Below are positions 23,358 through 33,699 of a stretch of 64,000 nucleotides of DNA, piece by piece. How positions within the stretch are numbered: the first letter of the stretch is position 1; every line of letters begins with the position of its first letter. The stretch covers positions 62,001 to 126,000 of the forward strand of contig JAFMSR010000028.1 of the NCBI GenBank assembly GCA_022818135.1. The letters run 5' to 3'. This DNA is from Saxidomus purpurata. Lineage: Eukaryota > Mollusca > Bivalvia > Venerida > Veneridae. A program made the position numbers and the translations under genes. Under the pieces are notes generated by a model. The model had not been told where the DNA came from. It saw only the letters and a list, made by a program, of their open reading frames with translations, and ran no database searches.

Positions 23358-24542
23358 CACAGGTGAAAGGAACATACCTTTGACTTTTTTTTCTTAAGCT
23401 AACGTCTTTTTCTATGCATTTTAAAATTGATATCAGAATAAATAATAAAAAAAAAATTGAAAAAAAATTTTTTTTTCCTTCATAGCTCTTTACTATACAA
23501 GGTTCCCAACACACTCTGTATGAAAACAAGCATGTCGCTCCGAAAAACTCTCCATTTCTTTCAAATTTGAGTAACGTTAAACAAATTTGAACGAATTTTA
23601 GAGGGAAATGATAGAGCTTTAAGAAAAAGTTTACTTCAATGGAAAATTCCAAGCCGTTTTCGTTCTACAAGGAAAATACCAACGCTGATATAGCGATTTT
23701 CGCTCAAACCAGAAAAATGTCACACATATTCCGACAGTGATTTTCGCTAAATTCTCCACTAATATTGCGGTACTGCGAAAGGTAACCATCAAAACAAGAA
23801 ATATATATTATTACACTACAAATCATGTCGTAGATTGCACCTTTACACCGATGTGTTCGATGCTACAGCGGATTTTTCAGTTTTTGTAATTGTCAAAATA
23901 TATAAGCGGCCATGAAGGTCCGAGAGGTTGCGCAGTGATTTGTAACAGCTATTCAAGGACATTATCAAAACATATCCGAAGGCGATTGAAAGTAAAAGTA
24001 AAAGCATTTCGTCAACAAAAAATGAAAAATCCGCCGTAGCATCGTACCCATTTTGAGTAAAAGTACGATCTACGACATGATTTATAGTCTAAACATATAT
24101 ATTGCATGTTTTGTTTCCTGTCGCAGTACCGCAATATAAATAGAGAATTTAGCGAAAATCACCGTTTGGAAAATGTGTGACATTTTTCTGGTTTGAGCGA
24201 AAATCGCTCTACAGCTTTGGCATTTTCGCGTGTAGAACGAAAACGGCTTGGAATTTACCATTGAAGTAAACTTTTTCTTGAAGCTCTATCATTTCCCTCT
24301 AAAACTTGTTCAAATTTGTTTAACGTAACTTAAATTTGAAAGAAATGGAAGAGTTTTTCGGAGCGACATGCTTGTTTTCATACAGAGTGTGTTGGGAACC
24401 TTGTATATAGTAAAGAGCTATGAAGGAAAAAAAAATTTTTTCAATTTTTATTTTTTTATTTATTCTGATATCAATTTTAAAATGCATAGAAAAAGACATT
24501 AGCTTAAGAAAAAAAGTCAAAGGTATGTTCCTTCCACCTGTG
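23358..24542. mobile_element. Fold-back element, ~535-bp inverted arms, 8-bp TSD
   Basis: The arms (about 23358-23892 and 24010-24542) are inverted copies of one another with scattered substitutions. The ends read CACAGGTGAAAGGAAC at left and, inverted, CACAGGTGGAAGGAAC at right. CTAAATGT flanks the element on both sides (23350-23357 and 24543-24550), an exact 8-bp target duplication. The loop of about 117 bp is non-coding. The mirrored ORFs at 23350-23652 (-) and 24320-24638 are products of the palindrome. The 8-bp duplication fits hAT-like transposition. Confidence 0.85.
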
Positions 24543-24549
24543 CTAAATG

Positions 24550-25385
24550 TTATTAAGACAATCATAGTGACCAAGTTTCATGAAGATCCAATGAAAATGC
24601 AACCTCTATCGCATACACAAATTTTGTCTATGACTTGACACCATGACCTAGTATTGACCCTAGATGACCCATTTTTTATCTTGTCCTAGATTTTATCAAG
24701 GCAAGCATACTGACCATGTTTCATGAAGGTCCAACGAAAATGCAACCTCCATAGCATACACAATGTTTTTCTATGAGTTGACCCCGTGACCTAGTTTATA
24801 ACCCTATATGACGAACTCGACCTAGAGATCATCAAGGCAATCATACTGACCAAGATTCATGAAAAATCAAATGAAAATGCAACCTCTGTTGCATACACAA
24901 GCTTTATCTATGATCTGACCAGTTGGCCTAGTTATTGACCCTAGATGAACCATGTTCGAACTCGACCTAGATTTCATTAAGCAATCGTGCTGACCGAGTT
25001 TCATGAAAATCAAATAAAAATGCAGCCTCTATAAAATACACAAGGTTTTTCTATAATTTGACCGGGTGACCTAGCGTTTGACCCTAGATGACCCATGTTC
25101 TAACTTAACCTGTATTTCATCAAGACAATTATACTGACTGAAGTTTCATTAAGGTCCAAAGAAAAATGCAACCTATAAAGCATTCACAATGTTTTTTCTA
25201 TGATTTGACCCCGTGACATAGATTTTGACCCTAGATGACCCATTTCATCAAGGCAATTATATTGACCAAGCTTAATGAAGATCGAATGAAAATGCAACTG
25301 CTATTGCATACACAAGGTTTTTCTATGATTTGACCCCGTGACCTAATTTTAATCCTATATTACCCATATTCGAACTCGACCTAGA
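24550..25385. repeat. Tandem ~135-bp repeat with TTTCATGAAGATCCAATG
   Basis: About six degenerate units that share GACCAAGTTTCATGAA, AATGAAAATGCAACCTC, ATTGCATACACAAGG and GACCCTAGATGACCC. This is the host repeat into which the fold-back element inserted. Non-coding. Confidence 0.7.
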
Positions 25386-26015
25386 AGAAGGCCAAGATGG
25401 CCGTTTATTGCTCACCTGGTTCCACTTGTTATAATACAAGGTCAACAACGGTGTTGCAGAAAGGGTAAAAATTGACCTGGAGTTCTGATTGGAACACTCT
25501 AAATAGCGGTCCAGTGCACAATGCTTCATTTCAAATACCAGGCCTTATTGTTGTGTTTAAGATTTAAGTTTTTCCTACCTAAGACCATGTACAAACATGT
25601 GTTTGACCCAGGGGTGATAATTTGAACAATCTTGGTAGAGGTCCACTGAGTTATGCCAATGGAAAAACAAGTGACCCCCGGGCAGGGTCAATTTTGACCC
25701 GGGGTCATAATTAGAACAATCTTGGTAGAGGTCCGCTAAGTTATGCAACATGCCAAATATCTAAGCTCTATGCCTTCCTGTTAGTGAGAAGGATATTTTT
25801 TAAGTGTTTCCTTTGCGTTACTATGGCAACCAAAGTTCTGCATTGAATGGAATCATTTAAACAACTATGAAAGGGCTTTATGCAAGGAACATCCTGTCAA
25901 GTTTCATCAACATTGGTCCGGTGATTTCAAAGGAGATGTTGTTTGAAGGATTATGTTAAAAGAAGTACGACGGACGGAATGCGATCCCAATAGCTCACTT
26001 GCATTTTGTGCCAGG
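25386..26015. repeat. Interspersed repeat, GGCCAAGATGGCC start
   Basis: A full-length-looking copy of the family at 4500-4875. It starts GGCCAAGATGGCCGTTTATTGC, holds two CAATCTTGGTAGAGGTCC phrases, and ends ACGGACGGAATGCGATCCC and CACTTGCATTTTGTGCCAGG. Non-coding. Confidence 0.65.
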
Positions 26016-26019
26016 TAGG

Positions 26020-27822
26020 CTAAAAAGGAAAAAAAACTTTGTTTATATTGCAATTTCTTACGACAGACCTTGGAAGATGATTTAATACTACGTAATGGAT
26101 AAAGCTATATGTAAAAATGAAAATGTTACATTCGGTTAAATTATTATGTCGCCATTTACGTTCATCAGATAAAACAAATATGTTATTTCATGAAATATCA
26201 ACGTCACACTCGTTTCCGTTATTGCAAATTGTACATAGCGAGTTGCAAACTGTTGCATCAAATGGCGTCATCAGAATTACAAGAAATGCGACCGGTTATT
26301 AAATTTTGCCACCACCTTGGTACTCACCTATAACATCACAATATCTTGTGCTCGGGAATTTGGGTGGAATACAATTAAAGTCATATTACTCTTAAAAATG
26401 TCCACATTAGGTTATAGTCAAGAATGGTGCTGAAAACACAGTGGGTGCTTTAAAACATATAAGAAATAAATTTTACCCAGTTATTTCTGTTATTGACAGA
26501 TAAAGACTAAGATATACATAACCGAAAAGGTGGATTTTTAAAATTTTTGACTAGGATAGTCAAAAAAGAATTTTACAGATTTCCTCTATATTTATGCATA
26601 TGAAACTCTTATACTGATTGTTATTTTTTGGTTATAACTATGTCAATGTTTATTATTCTAGGAGTATAAATCACTGATTACTGTTTTATTTAAAGTTATG
26701 ATGGTCACTTTGAACGGTAATATCACTTTAAGAGAAGGGACATTTTCTGTTAAAAGTTTGCTGGAATTACAATCAAGGCGGTTGTGACAGGCAGGTTATC
26801 ATACGGAACAATTGTGATCAGACTGGGTATAGTTAGTTCAGTATTAACAGTGCATTAAGATAAGTCCTTAATAAACCACATATAATAAAAGTATTAACAC
26901 CAACTGACTGTTGAAATATTACCTACGTTCATGTAGTGTGTTATGTTCACTACAGTTTCTTAAAGTTTTTTAATTCTTGAATAATGTACACTTTCTTTCA
27001 TTACTCTTCCTTTCCTTACTTCCAAAAAGGCTATTTTCTGATCCAAAATTCCAAACAAAGCAGGATACAAATGTCTTTACGTATCATCAGTTCAACAATA
27101 TGCTTGATGCACCTTTGGACCTGCAACAAAACGTATATTAGCCTAAGTTTCCCAAAGACAACCAAACGGAACTGGACATTGAGTACTAGCAACATACCTT
27201 CAATAGTAATTTAAGAGCGTCAACTTTAAATCAGTGCTGCAAAACAGAATGACAATTATCAGAAATCAAATTTTAAACGGGAAGAAATCAAAACAGACGT
27301 TTAAAAATTATATTTTAAATAAAACACAAAATGAAAATGTTATGCTTGCCAACTTCTGACAATGATATATAATTGTATTATCTGACTGTCCTTGTTCTGT
27401 TTTCGAACGCACGTTAACTTTATAGTCCGTCGTAGACTGCAGATTTTTAAATAAACATGCTCAATGAATAACGTTTCCTTTAAATTCAATGATTTATAAC
27501 TAAGACAGGTGCAAAATGTATAGGTTTTAATTTGTAAATTTTTATTTCTAACTTGTACTAAAACTTTCCTCTATTTTTCTGCCTTAAAACATCCTCTGTA
27601 TTTCCTAGTTATTGATTTTACAAATGAATATAGAATGTCAAGATTAATGTTTTTGTTACAATATTAACGATATATATTTGCTAAATAAAAACGTTCTTAG
27701 TTGTTTATGAACATCATTACAAAAGCAAATACACTTCCTGACAATCAATAGCCCCTTCTTAATTTTATCTGTTCACTAGTAAATTTAAGAAGTGACGTTC
27801 TGTTTGATCAGTTCGACCATGG
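26020..27822. other. Gene-free AT-rich stretch
   Basis: Only short frames are present (26117-26302 and 26984-27214, both +), with no recognised domain or splice support. It could include decayed Maverick sequence downstream of the ATPase relic, but I see no protein similarity to support that. Confidence 0.35.
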
Positions 27823-28434
27823 CTACTCTAACACTGTTTTTAGGTTTTCTTCTTCCGTTAATTTGTATACGATAGGGTCTTCTCCTGGAAAAATATGGGT
27901 CCTCAGACGATATCTATCCTCGGCGTGGGGGCTCATATCCACCAAAAAATAGCCGTGTTTTGTGCTTAACGCATCTTGATAGGCTTACATGAAACCCTTT
28001 GATTTACCCGGGTAGAGTTAACGTCCTAAAATTCCTACCTGCGTAACATCTCAGCAGCATATACCATGTATTCAAAGCAATAGTTCTGGTGTGTTTACCT
28101 CCAGGGTATAAGTTCTGGGTGATTAGTATGACAGATACCCTCCTATGCTGACAACCTTGCGTAAAAAGCGATTCCATATCTTTGTTTTGCATTACTTCAT
28201 GCATGAGATCGTCAATAATAATCAACTTATGCCTCTTGTCACGTGTAAAGTCATCTACTTCTTCACCGGTTGGAAGTCCTTTTTTACTATAAGAGTTTGG
28301 AATAGACCTCTCCATGTTGTCAAACAGGTCTTGATGTATACCGTAACAGTATAATACGTGCGAAGGTGGATCTCTCGAATACATGTCCTTTAAATGTTTC
28401 AAAAACTGATACACCCATGATTGCGTTTTTCCAC
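27823..28434 (-). pseudogene. Maverick/Polinton FtsK/HerA-type packaging ATPase, broken
   Basis: Minus-strand relic of the genome-packaging ATPase of Maverick/Polinton (adintovirus-like) elements. The Walker A end (SGKTQ) lies at about 28420-28434, followed by QFLKHL, then VLYCYGIHQDLF. The Walker B strand LIIIDDLMHEV lies near 28205, and a sensor-like SVILITQNLYPGG follows. Near 28050 a deletion and frameshift break the reading. The remaining C-terminus, with DMSPHAEDRYRLR and a PGEDPIVYKL motif, continues in another frame, with an in-frame stop near 27990, to a TAG at 27823-27825. Everything before Walker A is missing and is replaced by the minisatellite at 28450-28935. No other Maverick gene was found beside it. 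Confidence 0.8.
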
Positions 28435-28449
28435 TTCTTTTTCATTATT

Positions 28450-28935
28450 CTGCTGTATGATCATGATCTGCAGTTAGCTATTCATTATGTTGCTGCCTGA
28501 TCATGATCTGCACTGTATGCTATTCATTATTCTGCTGTCTGATCAGGATCTGCACTGTATGCCATTCATTATTTTGCTGCCCGATCATGATCTGCACTGT
28601 AAGCTTTTCATTATTTTGCTGCCTGATCATGATCTGCACTGTAAGCTTTTCATTATTCTGCTGTTCGATCATGATCTGCACTGTAAGCTTTTCATTATGT
28701 TGCTGCCTGATCATGATCTGCACTGTATGCTATTCATTATTTTGCTGTCTGATCAGGATCTGCACTGTATGCCATTCATTATTTTGCTGCCTGATCATGA
28801 TCTGCGCTGTAAGCTTTTCAGTATTTTGCTGCCTGATCATGATCTGCACTTTATGCTTTTCATTATTCTGCTGTTCGATCATGATCTGCTATTCATTATT
28901 TTGCTGTCTGCTCATGATCTGCACTGTTGCTATCC
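28450..28935. repeat. 42-bp minisatellite, about 11-12 units
   Basis: GATCATGATCTGCAC or its GATCAGG variant recurs at 28499, 28541, 28583, 28625, 28667, 28709, 28751, 28793, 28835 and 28877, exactly every 42 bp. Because 42 is a multiple of 3, long open frames appear on both strands (repeating LPDHDLHC on +, VQIMIRQQNNE on -). Each unit contains the palindrome GATCATGATC. It abuts the truncated Walker A end of the ATPase relic. Confidence 0.9.
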
Positions 28936-29409
28936 ATTTTACAATGACCACTTTGCATCTTCACCTAACAGTATGTGAGGATACTGACCTTTTCCAGGAG
29001 AATTTATATGAAAAAATTACATAATTGCCCACTGTATGACTTTGTGTCACTGAATTATGAATGAATGACCTAGCACTGATCTCAAGATGTGTACTGAACA
29101 GGTTGAAATTTATCAGTCAAAACTGCAATAAAATTGGCAATTGGGGTGTTCAATTAAAAAAACGGAATGTACTGGAAATAACATAAGAATTGTTTTAAAA
29201 TGTTGATTTATACAGACAACATGAATATCTTAGAAATCAAAATAATGCATAAAGCCCATTTCTAGATTTCTTTATAAATATATGAGTGTAAAATCAAATG
29301 ATTTCTCTGCAGCCTAAATTATAACCCAAAGGGTCTTGATTTGAACAATTTTGGTACAGTTCCAGCAATGCTAATTATCTAACCTTAGGCCTTATGGCTT
29401 AAGAATAAT
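28936..29409. other. Non-coding
   Basis: No supported gene or repeat of note. Confidence 0.35.
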
Positions 29410-29636
29410 AGTTTTTCCTATATAGCCTATGTAAAACTAAGTGACCCCCGGGTAGGGTCAATTTTGATCCAGGGGTCATAATTTGAACAATCTTGGTAGA
29501 GGTGCACTAGACAATGCTACATGCCAAATATCTAAGCTCTAGGCCTTGTGGTTTCAAAGATTTTTTAAAGCTTTTCCTATTTGTTGCCATAGCAACCAGA
29601 GTTCTGCATGGAATGGAATTCTTTGAACAATTAACT
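29410..29636. repeat. 5' half of a split interspersed repeat
   Basis: Contains GTGACCCCCGGGTAGGGTCA, TTGGTAGAGG and GTTGCCATAGCAACCAGAGT, and stops abruptly at GGAATTCTTTGAACAA. The missing 3' half appears at 35868-36055, starting with the overlapping phrase GGAATTATTTGAACAACTTTG. Confidence 0.6.
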
Positions 29637-30132
29637 GCCTATCAATTAGGCACTAATTATCTGTAGCATGCTTACCTTCTTTTATTTGGCTATGTCTGAC
29701 ACGATCAACCACTTTCTCCTCTGGTTCCTCATAGTCAGTACTCACTTCCACTGTAAGTTAAACAATGTAATTTTTTTATAATGAGGTCCTACACTTTGAT
29801 AGCAGTCTTGGCTGGAAAGGCTAATAAGACTGTCCGTTAGACAAAATACAAAAAGTTATTTAGACGGTAGTTAAAACTTTTTATGAATAGCTATTGACCC
29901 ACATCAGAGACATAGAAAAGTGAGATAATAATGCAACACTGCTATATCCATATAGCATATAGTAAAGAGTTATCTATACGCCATTTTTACAATAAAGTCT
30001 GCACTGAAATGTTTGCTATGTTATATGCCTATTCCTGTAAACAGGATAATTAAAATTATTTATTTCACATGGTTTGATGCATGAAATTTTACAGACGTAG
30101 ACGGATTTTTTTGAATTTACACCCGTACAAAA
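29637..30132. repeat. Segmental duplication, copy 1 (contains an exon)
   Basis: About 0.5 kb that is highly similar, in direct orientation, to 35314-35867. Identical phrases include CTGCCTATCAATTAGGCACT, CACTTTCTCCTCTGGTTCC, AGTCTTGGCTGGAAAGGC and TTTTACAGACGTAGACGG. Copy 2 carries an extra ~70-bp stretch (35625-35690) absent here. Each copy contains one complete 75-bp exon with splice sites. Confidence 0.8.
29676..29750 (-). CDS. Phase-1 micro-exon, membrane-protein gene (duplicated exon A')
   Basis: Minus-strand exon between acceptor TTTAACTTACAG and donor GTAAGC. The 75 bp read with phase 1 at both ends: EVSTDYEEPEEKVVDRVRHS then QIKE. It is acidic then basic and contains a TDYEEP motif that could be a tyrosine phosphorylation or adaptor site in a cytoplasmic tail (inference). 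It is a paralogue of the exon at 35351-35425 (R-to-S and IK-to-NQ changes). Compatible phases make it a cassette. Confidence 0.6.
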
Positions 30133-30396
30133 TAAAATACGCCCTAGACTGAATTCTAACCTGATAGTGCAGATTACGTCTGGAATACTGTTTTACGCAC
30201 GGAAACCAACCGTAAATGGCACGGAATACGGGCGTACAAATGGCACATAATATGTAAATGAGCAAGAATTTATAAATAAAAATTACGCCCGTAAAAATCC
30301 ATTTTTTATTATACAATAATAATCTTAACAATATTTAGTTGACACTTATCATTCAGTTGTTGGTGAAATTTTAATGGTATCAAAAATATTAATTAC

Positions 30397-30441
30397 CTGT
30401 GTTGTTCGTTTGTACTGTTTCACCACACAATAAAGCAGTCT
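30397..30441 (-). CDS. Phase-1 micro-exon, 45 bp
   Basis: Minus-strand exon between TTATTTTGCAG and GTAATT. The phase-1 frame reads TALLCGETVQTNNT. It is open only in the frame shared with its neighbours and carries the same 2+n+1 phase arrangement. Family not recognised. Confidence 0.5.
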
Positions 30442-30690
30442 CTGCAAAATAAGTTATTCAGAAATGTTGGGCATGTTTAAATAATAATAACTTTGGGATT
30501 TGAGCTGCGAAATTTCACTAAGTCTTGTACACTGCATTATTTTTACTATTTTGTGAATATGGTACTTAAATTTATGTACTTGATAAAATGGTTTTAATGT
30601 GGTAATAATGTAATCACTGAAATATACGAGTTTCAAAATATTTTCAGAAGCCTAACTCATATTGCTTAACTTTATCGCTACGAAGCTTAC

Positions 30691-30741
30691 CCTTTATGTC
30701 TGTCTTATCACTGTTATCTCCATTTCCAGCAAACAAATGAT
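30691..30741 (-). CDS. Phase-1 micro-exon, 51 bp
   Basis: Minus-strand exon between CTGACTTTACAG and GTAAGC. The frame reads HLFAGNGDNSDKTDIK, phase 1 at both ends. It fits between the other micro-exons of the proposed membrane-protein gene. Confidence 0.55.
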
Positions 30742-31350
30742 CTGTAAAGTCAGTAACAGTTACTTGTGATCCCATAGAATGTAATGTTTGGAACTTGCAA
30801 ACTTATCTGATAATGTGTAATAATTTATTAAAGATCTATGTAAGTATTATTGGGAAGTTTAATACCTTGGTCCATCATTTAATAAATTGAAACATTGGGC
30901 GGTCAAAACCACCCCCGAGGTTAACTGCCGCCCCAGTCAATACTCTTAAGTGGTCAATACCGGTCAATACTGGTGAATTGGCTTTTAATAATCGTGATAA
31001 AAAAAGTACGTTTTTTACGAAGCAAGCAAACTGTATGGCGAAGGAAGCATATCAAGAACAATCACATGTATTGTGTAAACCAGGAAACAGAAACTACGGC
31101 TTCCAAATGAATGTGAACCGTGAAAATTTGGAAGAAGATAATTTGGTGGAGTGACAGGTTCTTCTGTCAGACCTTATCATGCTTATGTTTCCTAATTGTT
31201 TGATATCGTTTACGGCTTCTAATGAATGTTGACCTTGGAAATTTAGAAGGAAATAATTTGGTGGAGTGAAAATTATTCTGTCTTCTGTCTTTATTGATGT
31301 TGTCAAAGTGTGGACTTGGGCCAGTGCCATTAACTTACCAGCTTACTTAC

Positions 31351-31422
31351 CAGTTAAACGTGAACCATCTAAACAGGGACGCCGAGGGATGCCATGGTTC
31401 GCATTGAACACCAAACTTGGAA
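31351..31422 (-). CDS. Phase-1 micro-exon, 72 bp
   Basis: Minus-strand segment between acceptor ACACCATACCAG and donor GTAAGT. The frame reads PSLVFNANHGIPRRPCLDGS then RLT, phase 1 at both ends like the other exons. The acceptor lacks a good pyrimidine tract, so confidence is lower than for its neighbours. Confidence 0.4.
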
Positions 31423-32319
31423 CTGGTATGGTGTATTTGTAAATAATTGCATTTTGAATAAGGAAATACAATCTGTACTCATTGCCGCTTTCAGCAATAG
31501 ATAGATCATTATGTACATGCACACATAGTTGTAATTATTATTATTACTCTCGGCTTCGCACTAACCCAACAAATTGTGCGCCAGAGCGAAATATTGAGGC
31601 TAGGCTTCGCACATCCGGGTACTGATAAATTATTTACATTCGGGAAAGGTAATTCCTTGGCTGTCATCGCTGGTCTCTATGCTTCTTTAACTTTGAATAA
31701 TACAATAACCAAGATTAGAAATGAAAGAAGACCAAGATCTTCCATTATTTTGAAACAATCCGATTGTTTTTATAACAATTCTGTGTCATTAAAAGCTTTT
31801 TGTTTTGTTTGAAATAAATTTAAACTTGCATATGAGTCAACGGTAAAGACTGAGTTTTCACCTTTCACAACTTTTAATGAAGAAATGAACGCAAGCTTAT
31901 AATCCGACTGGTTAACTAGTCAGAATGACATCCCGGCAAAGCCGAGAATTAGGCAGCATATTGCGTACCGTATGGCAATTCTGTACGGCTAGCATATAAG
32001 GCATTCTTTTGCAAATGGTAGTACTTGCATTCATTTAAGTGTACCTTTTTCAATATTCATATTTTATTGTAAAAGTAGAAGAAGTCAATGACACTGTCAC
32101 ACAGAAGGAGTTTGTTATAATTCAATTAATTGTTATAGGCTATACACTGTGTAATGACGCTATTTACTGTACATGGTTGACAACGAAGTAAATAATTGCG
32201 GGATGTACTGTCGCCCCGGAACCGGGATGATTATTTATTGTAAATGATGCTGATTTCTTTTGATAAGCTCGCTTGATTAATAATAATAATTAAATTTATC
32301 AAAATGAAACTTTTCAGGA

Positions 32320-32412
32320 AAATTGCCAGTCAAGATTCTCTTGCTGCACGAGCCAACATTAGTGGTTTGATAGAAGACATGGGTCCGTCTTTAGATGCAT
32401 CGCCAGCAGTAA
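32320..32412 (+). CDS. Possible upstream exon of the exonuclease pseudogene
   Basis: Acceptor-like AACTTTTCAG, then an open frame KIASQDSLAARANISGLIED followed by MGPSLDASPAV, then a GTAATA donor. Joining to the acceptor TTATTTGCAG at 32885 gives a continuous frame for about 20 codons. Tentative. Confidence 0.3.
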
Positions 32413-32696
32413 AGTAATAAAATGCTTTTTGAAATTTTTGTTTATAATAATATTATGAATAACAAAGTTTATTTTATGGTTTTCAGTGAAATAAAATTGA
32501 CATTCCAATGCTTTTTATGATATTTCCAGCAGTTTTTGACATTTCATTGAAACAAACTCAACAAAAGTAGCGGTATTTTAGCATAAAATAAAAAGAGACT
32601 TTGTTTTTTGTGTAAGATGGTATTCTTATTTCATCGACAGAACATGTTACATACTTTTGAATGTTTCCTGTTTGGACATGTAATGGTTAAACAATT

Positions 32697-32768
32697 GTGG
32701 CTCAACCGGGACTAGAACCCAGGGCCTTCCGCTGTCAGAGTAGTCACTTTACCAACTGAGCTATCAAG
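32697..32768 (-). repeat. tRNA-like sequence (SINE head)
   Basis: On the minus strand: TAGCTCAGTTGGTAAAGTG (A-box-like) followed after ~30 bp by GGGTTCTAGTCCCGG (B-box-like). The order and spacing match a tRNA or tRNA-derived SINE. The acceptor stem is poor and it sits in a presumed intron, so I call it a SINE fragment or tRNA pseudogene. Confidence 0.6.
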
Positions 32769-32885
32769 TCAAACGGTCAATTAGCCTAACAATTTATCAC
32801 CATATACATGTACCCGGCTTTAGATAAAATAAAGAATATTCATTTATTTACATGTATTTTATGTTTATTTCAATGTTATTTGCAG

Positions 32886-33690
32886 ACGAAGGAAGAGTCT
32901 TATTCCGTATAACACAGATTGCTGCAGTCTAGGTGAAGTTTGGAGCCCAATTTAACACATTTGTCACTCTAACAGTTCCAATTAGTGAAGATGCAACCAA
33001 TGTGACTGACATAGCCATGCTTGGAGAAGAAATGAAAGTGAATGGAAAAGTTGTGGAATCAGTTCCAATCACATCAGCTTTTAACAAAATTATTAGCTGG
33101 CTTTGAAAGTTCACAAGAGTATGTTTGGTTGCGCATAACAGACAGCGCTTTGATTGACATATTTTAGTTTCAACTCTGAAGAACATTGGTGCTCTGTATA
33201 AATTTTTAAAGTGTGCTTTTATTGATTCACTGTCTGTTTTAAGAAAGTTATATGCCAGGCAGTCTTTGAAACAAGTAGATCTTGTGTCATCTTTGCTTTG
33301 TGAAACCTATGATGCACATAATGTAATGGCTTGAGGAAAATTGCTTCAGTTTGTGAATCTCCCAACAAAAGATATGATGGCACACAGTTTCACTCCATTT
33401 GCAGTAGCAAATAACTTGGAATTCAACAATACTAAAACATTAAACTTGCCAACCTTTACATCCACTTATCTTCACTGGTGTATTAAAAAAGCCTACAGCT
33501 GAAAATATTGTTGGGCCTGGACTAAGTCTAATGCATTTTAGAATGTTACACACCTGTGGTGGTGAAGATACAATACGAGATGTTTTCACTGCTAAGAATT
33601 CAGAAGGTTTACCCAGAGTCTCAAATGCAAAGAAAGTGCTGGAAGAAATTATTCCCAAAAGCTCTCAATATTTTGGGGAAAAAAGTAATT
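32886..33690 (+). pseudogene. DEDDh (RNase T/DnaQ-like) 3'-5' exonuclease, decayed
   Basis: Multi-frame relic of a DEDDh exonuclease. The first block (RITQIAAV ... FGAQFNTF ... PISEDATNVTDI) matches the part of the DnaQ/RNase T fold just after motif ExoI. LVAHN ... RFD near 33125-33155 is ExoII. LCETYDAHNVMA near 33300-33330 corresponds to ExoIII, with the catalytic His region kept but the following Asp lost. A C-terminal extension (KDMMAHSFTPFAV ... TSTYLHWC ... LMHFRMLHTCGGED ... RVSNAKKVLEEI) follows in another frame to about 33690. In-frame stops (near 32932, 33105 and 33333) and at least one frameshift make it dead. The exact family name is not known to me. Confidence 0.6.
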
Positions 33691-33699
33691 AGACAGATT

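Noticed and set aside
23350..24638. 100-, 84- and 72-codon ORFs in the fold-back element
   Set aside because: Mirror images of one another in the two arms, passing through poly-A/poly-T runs; no domain.
28487..29024. Two overlapping long plus-strand ORFs (163 and 173 codons)
   Set aside because: They are translations of the 42-bp minisatellite, whose unit length keeps all frames open. No start context, and the composition is purely repetitive.
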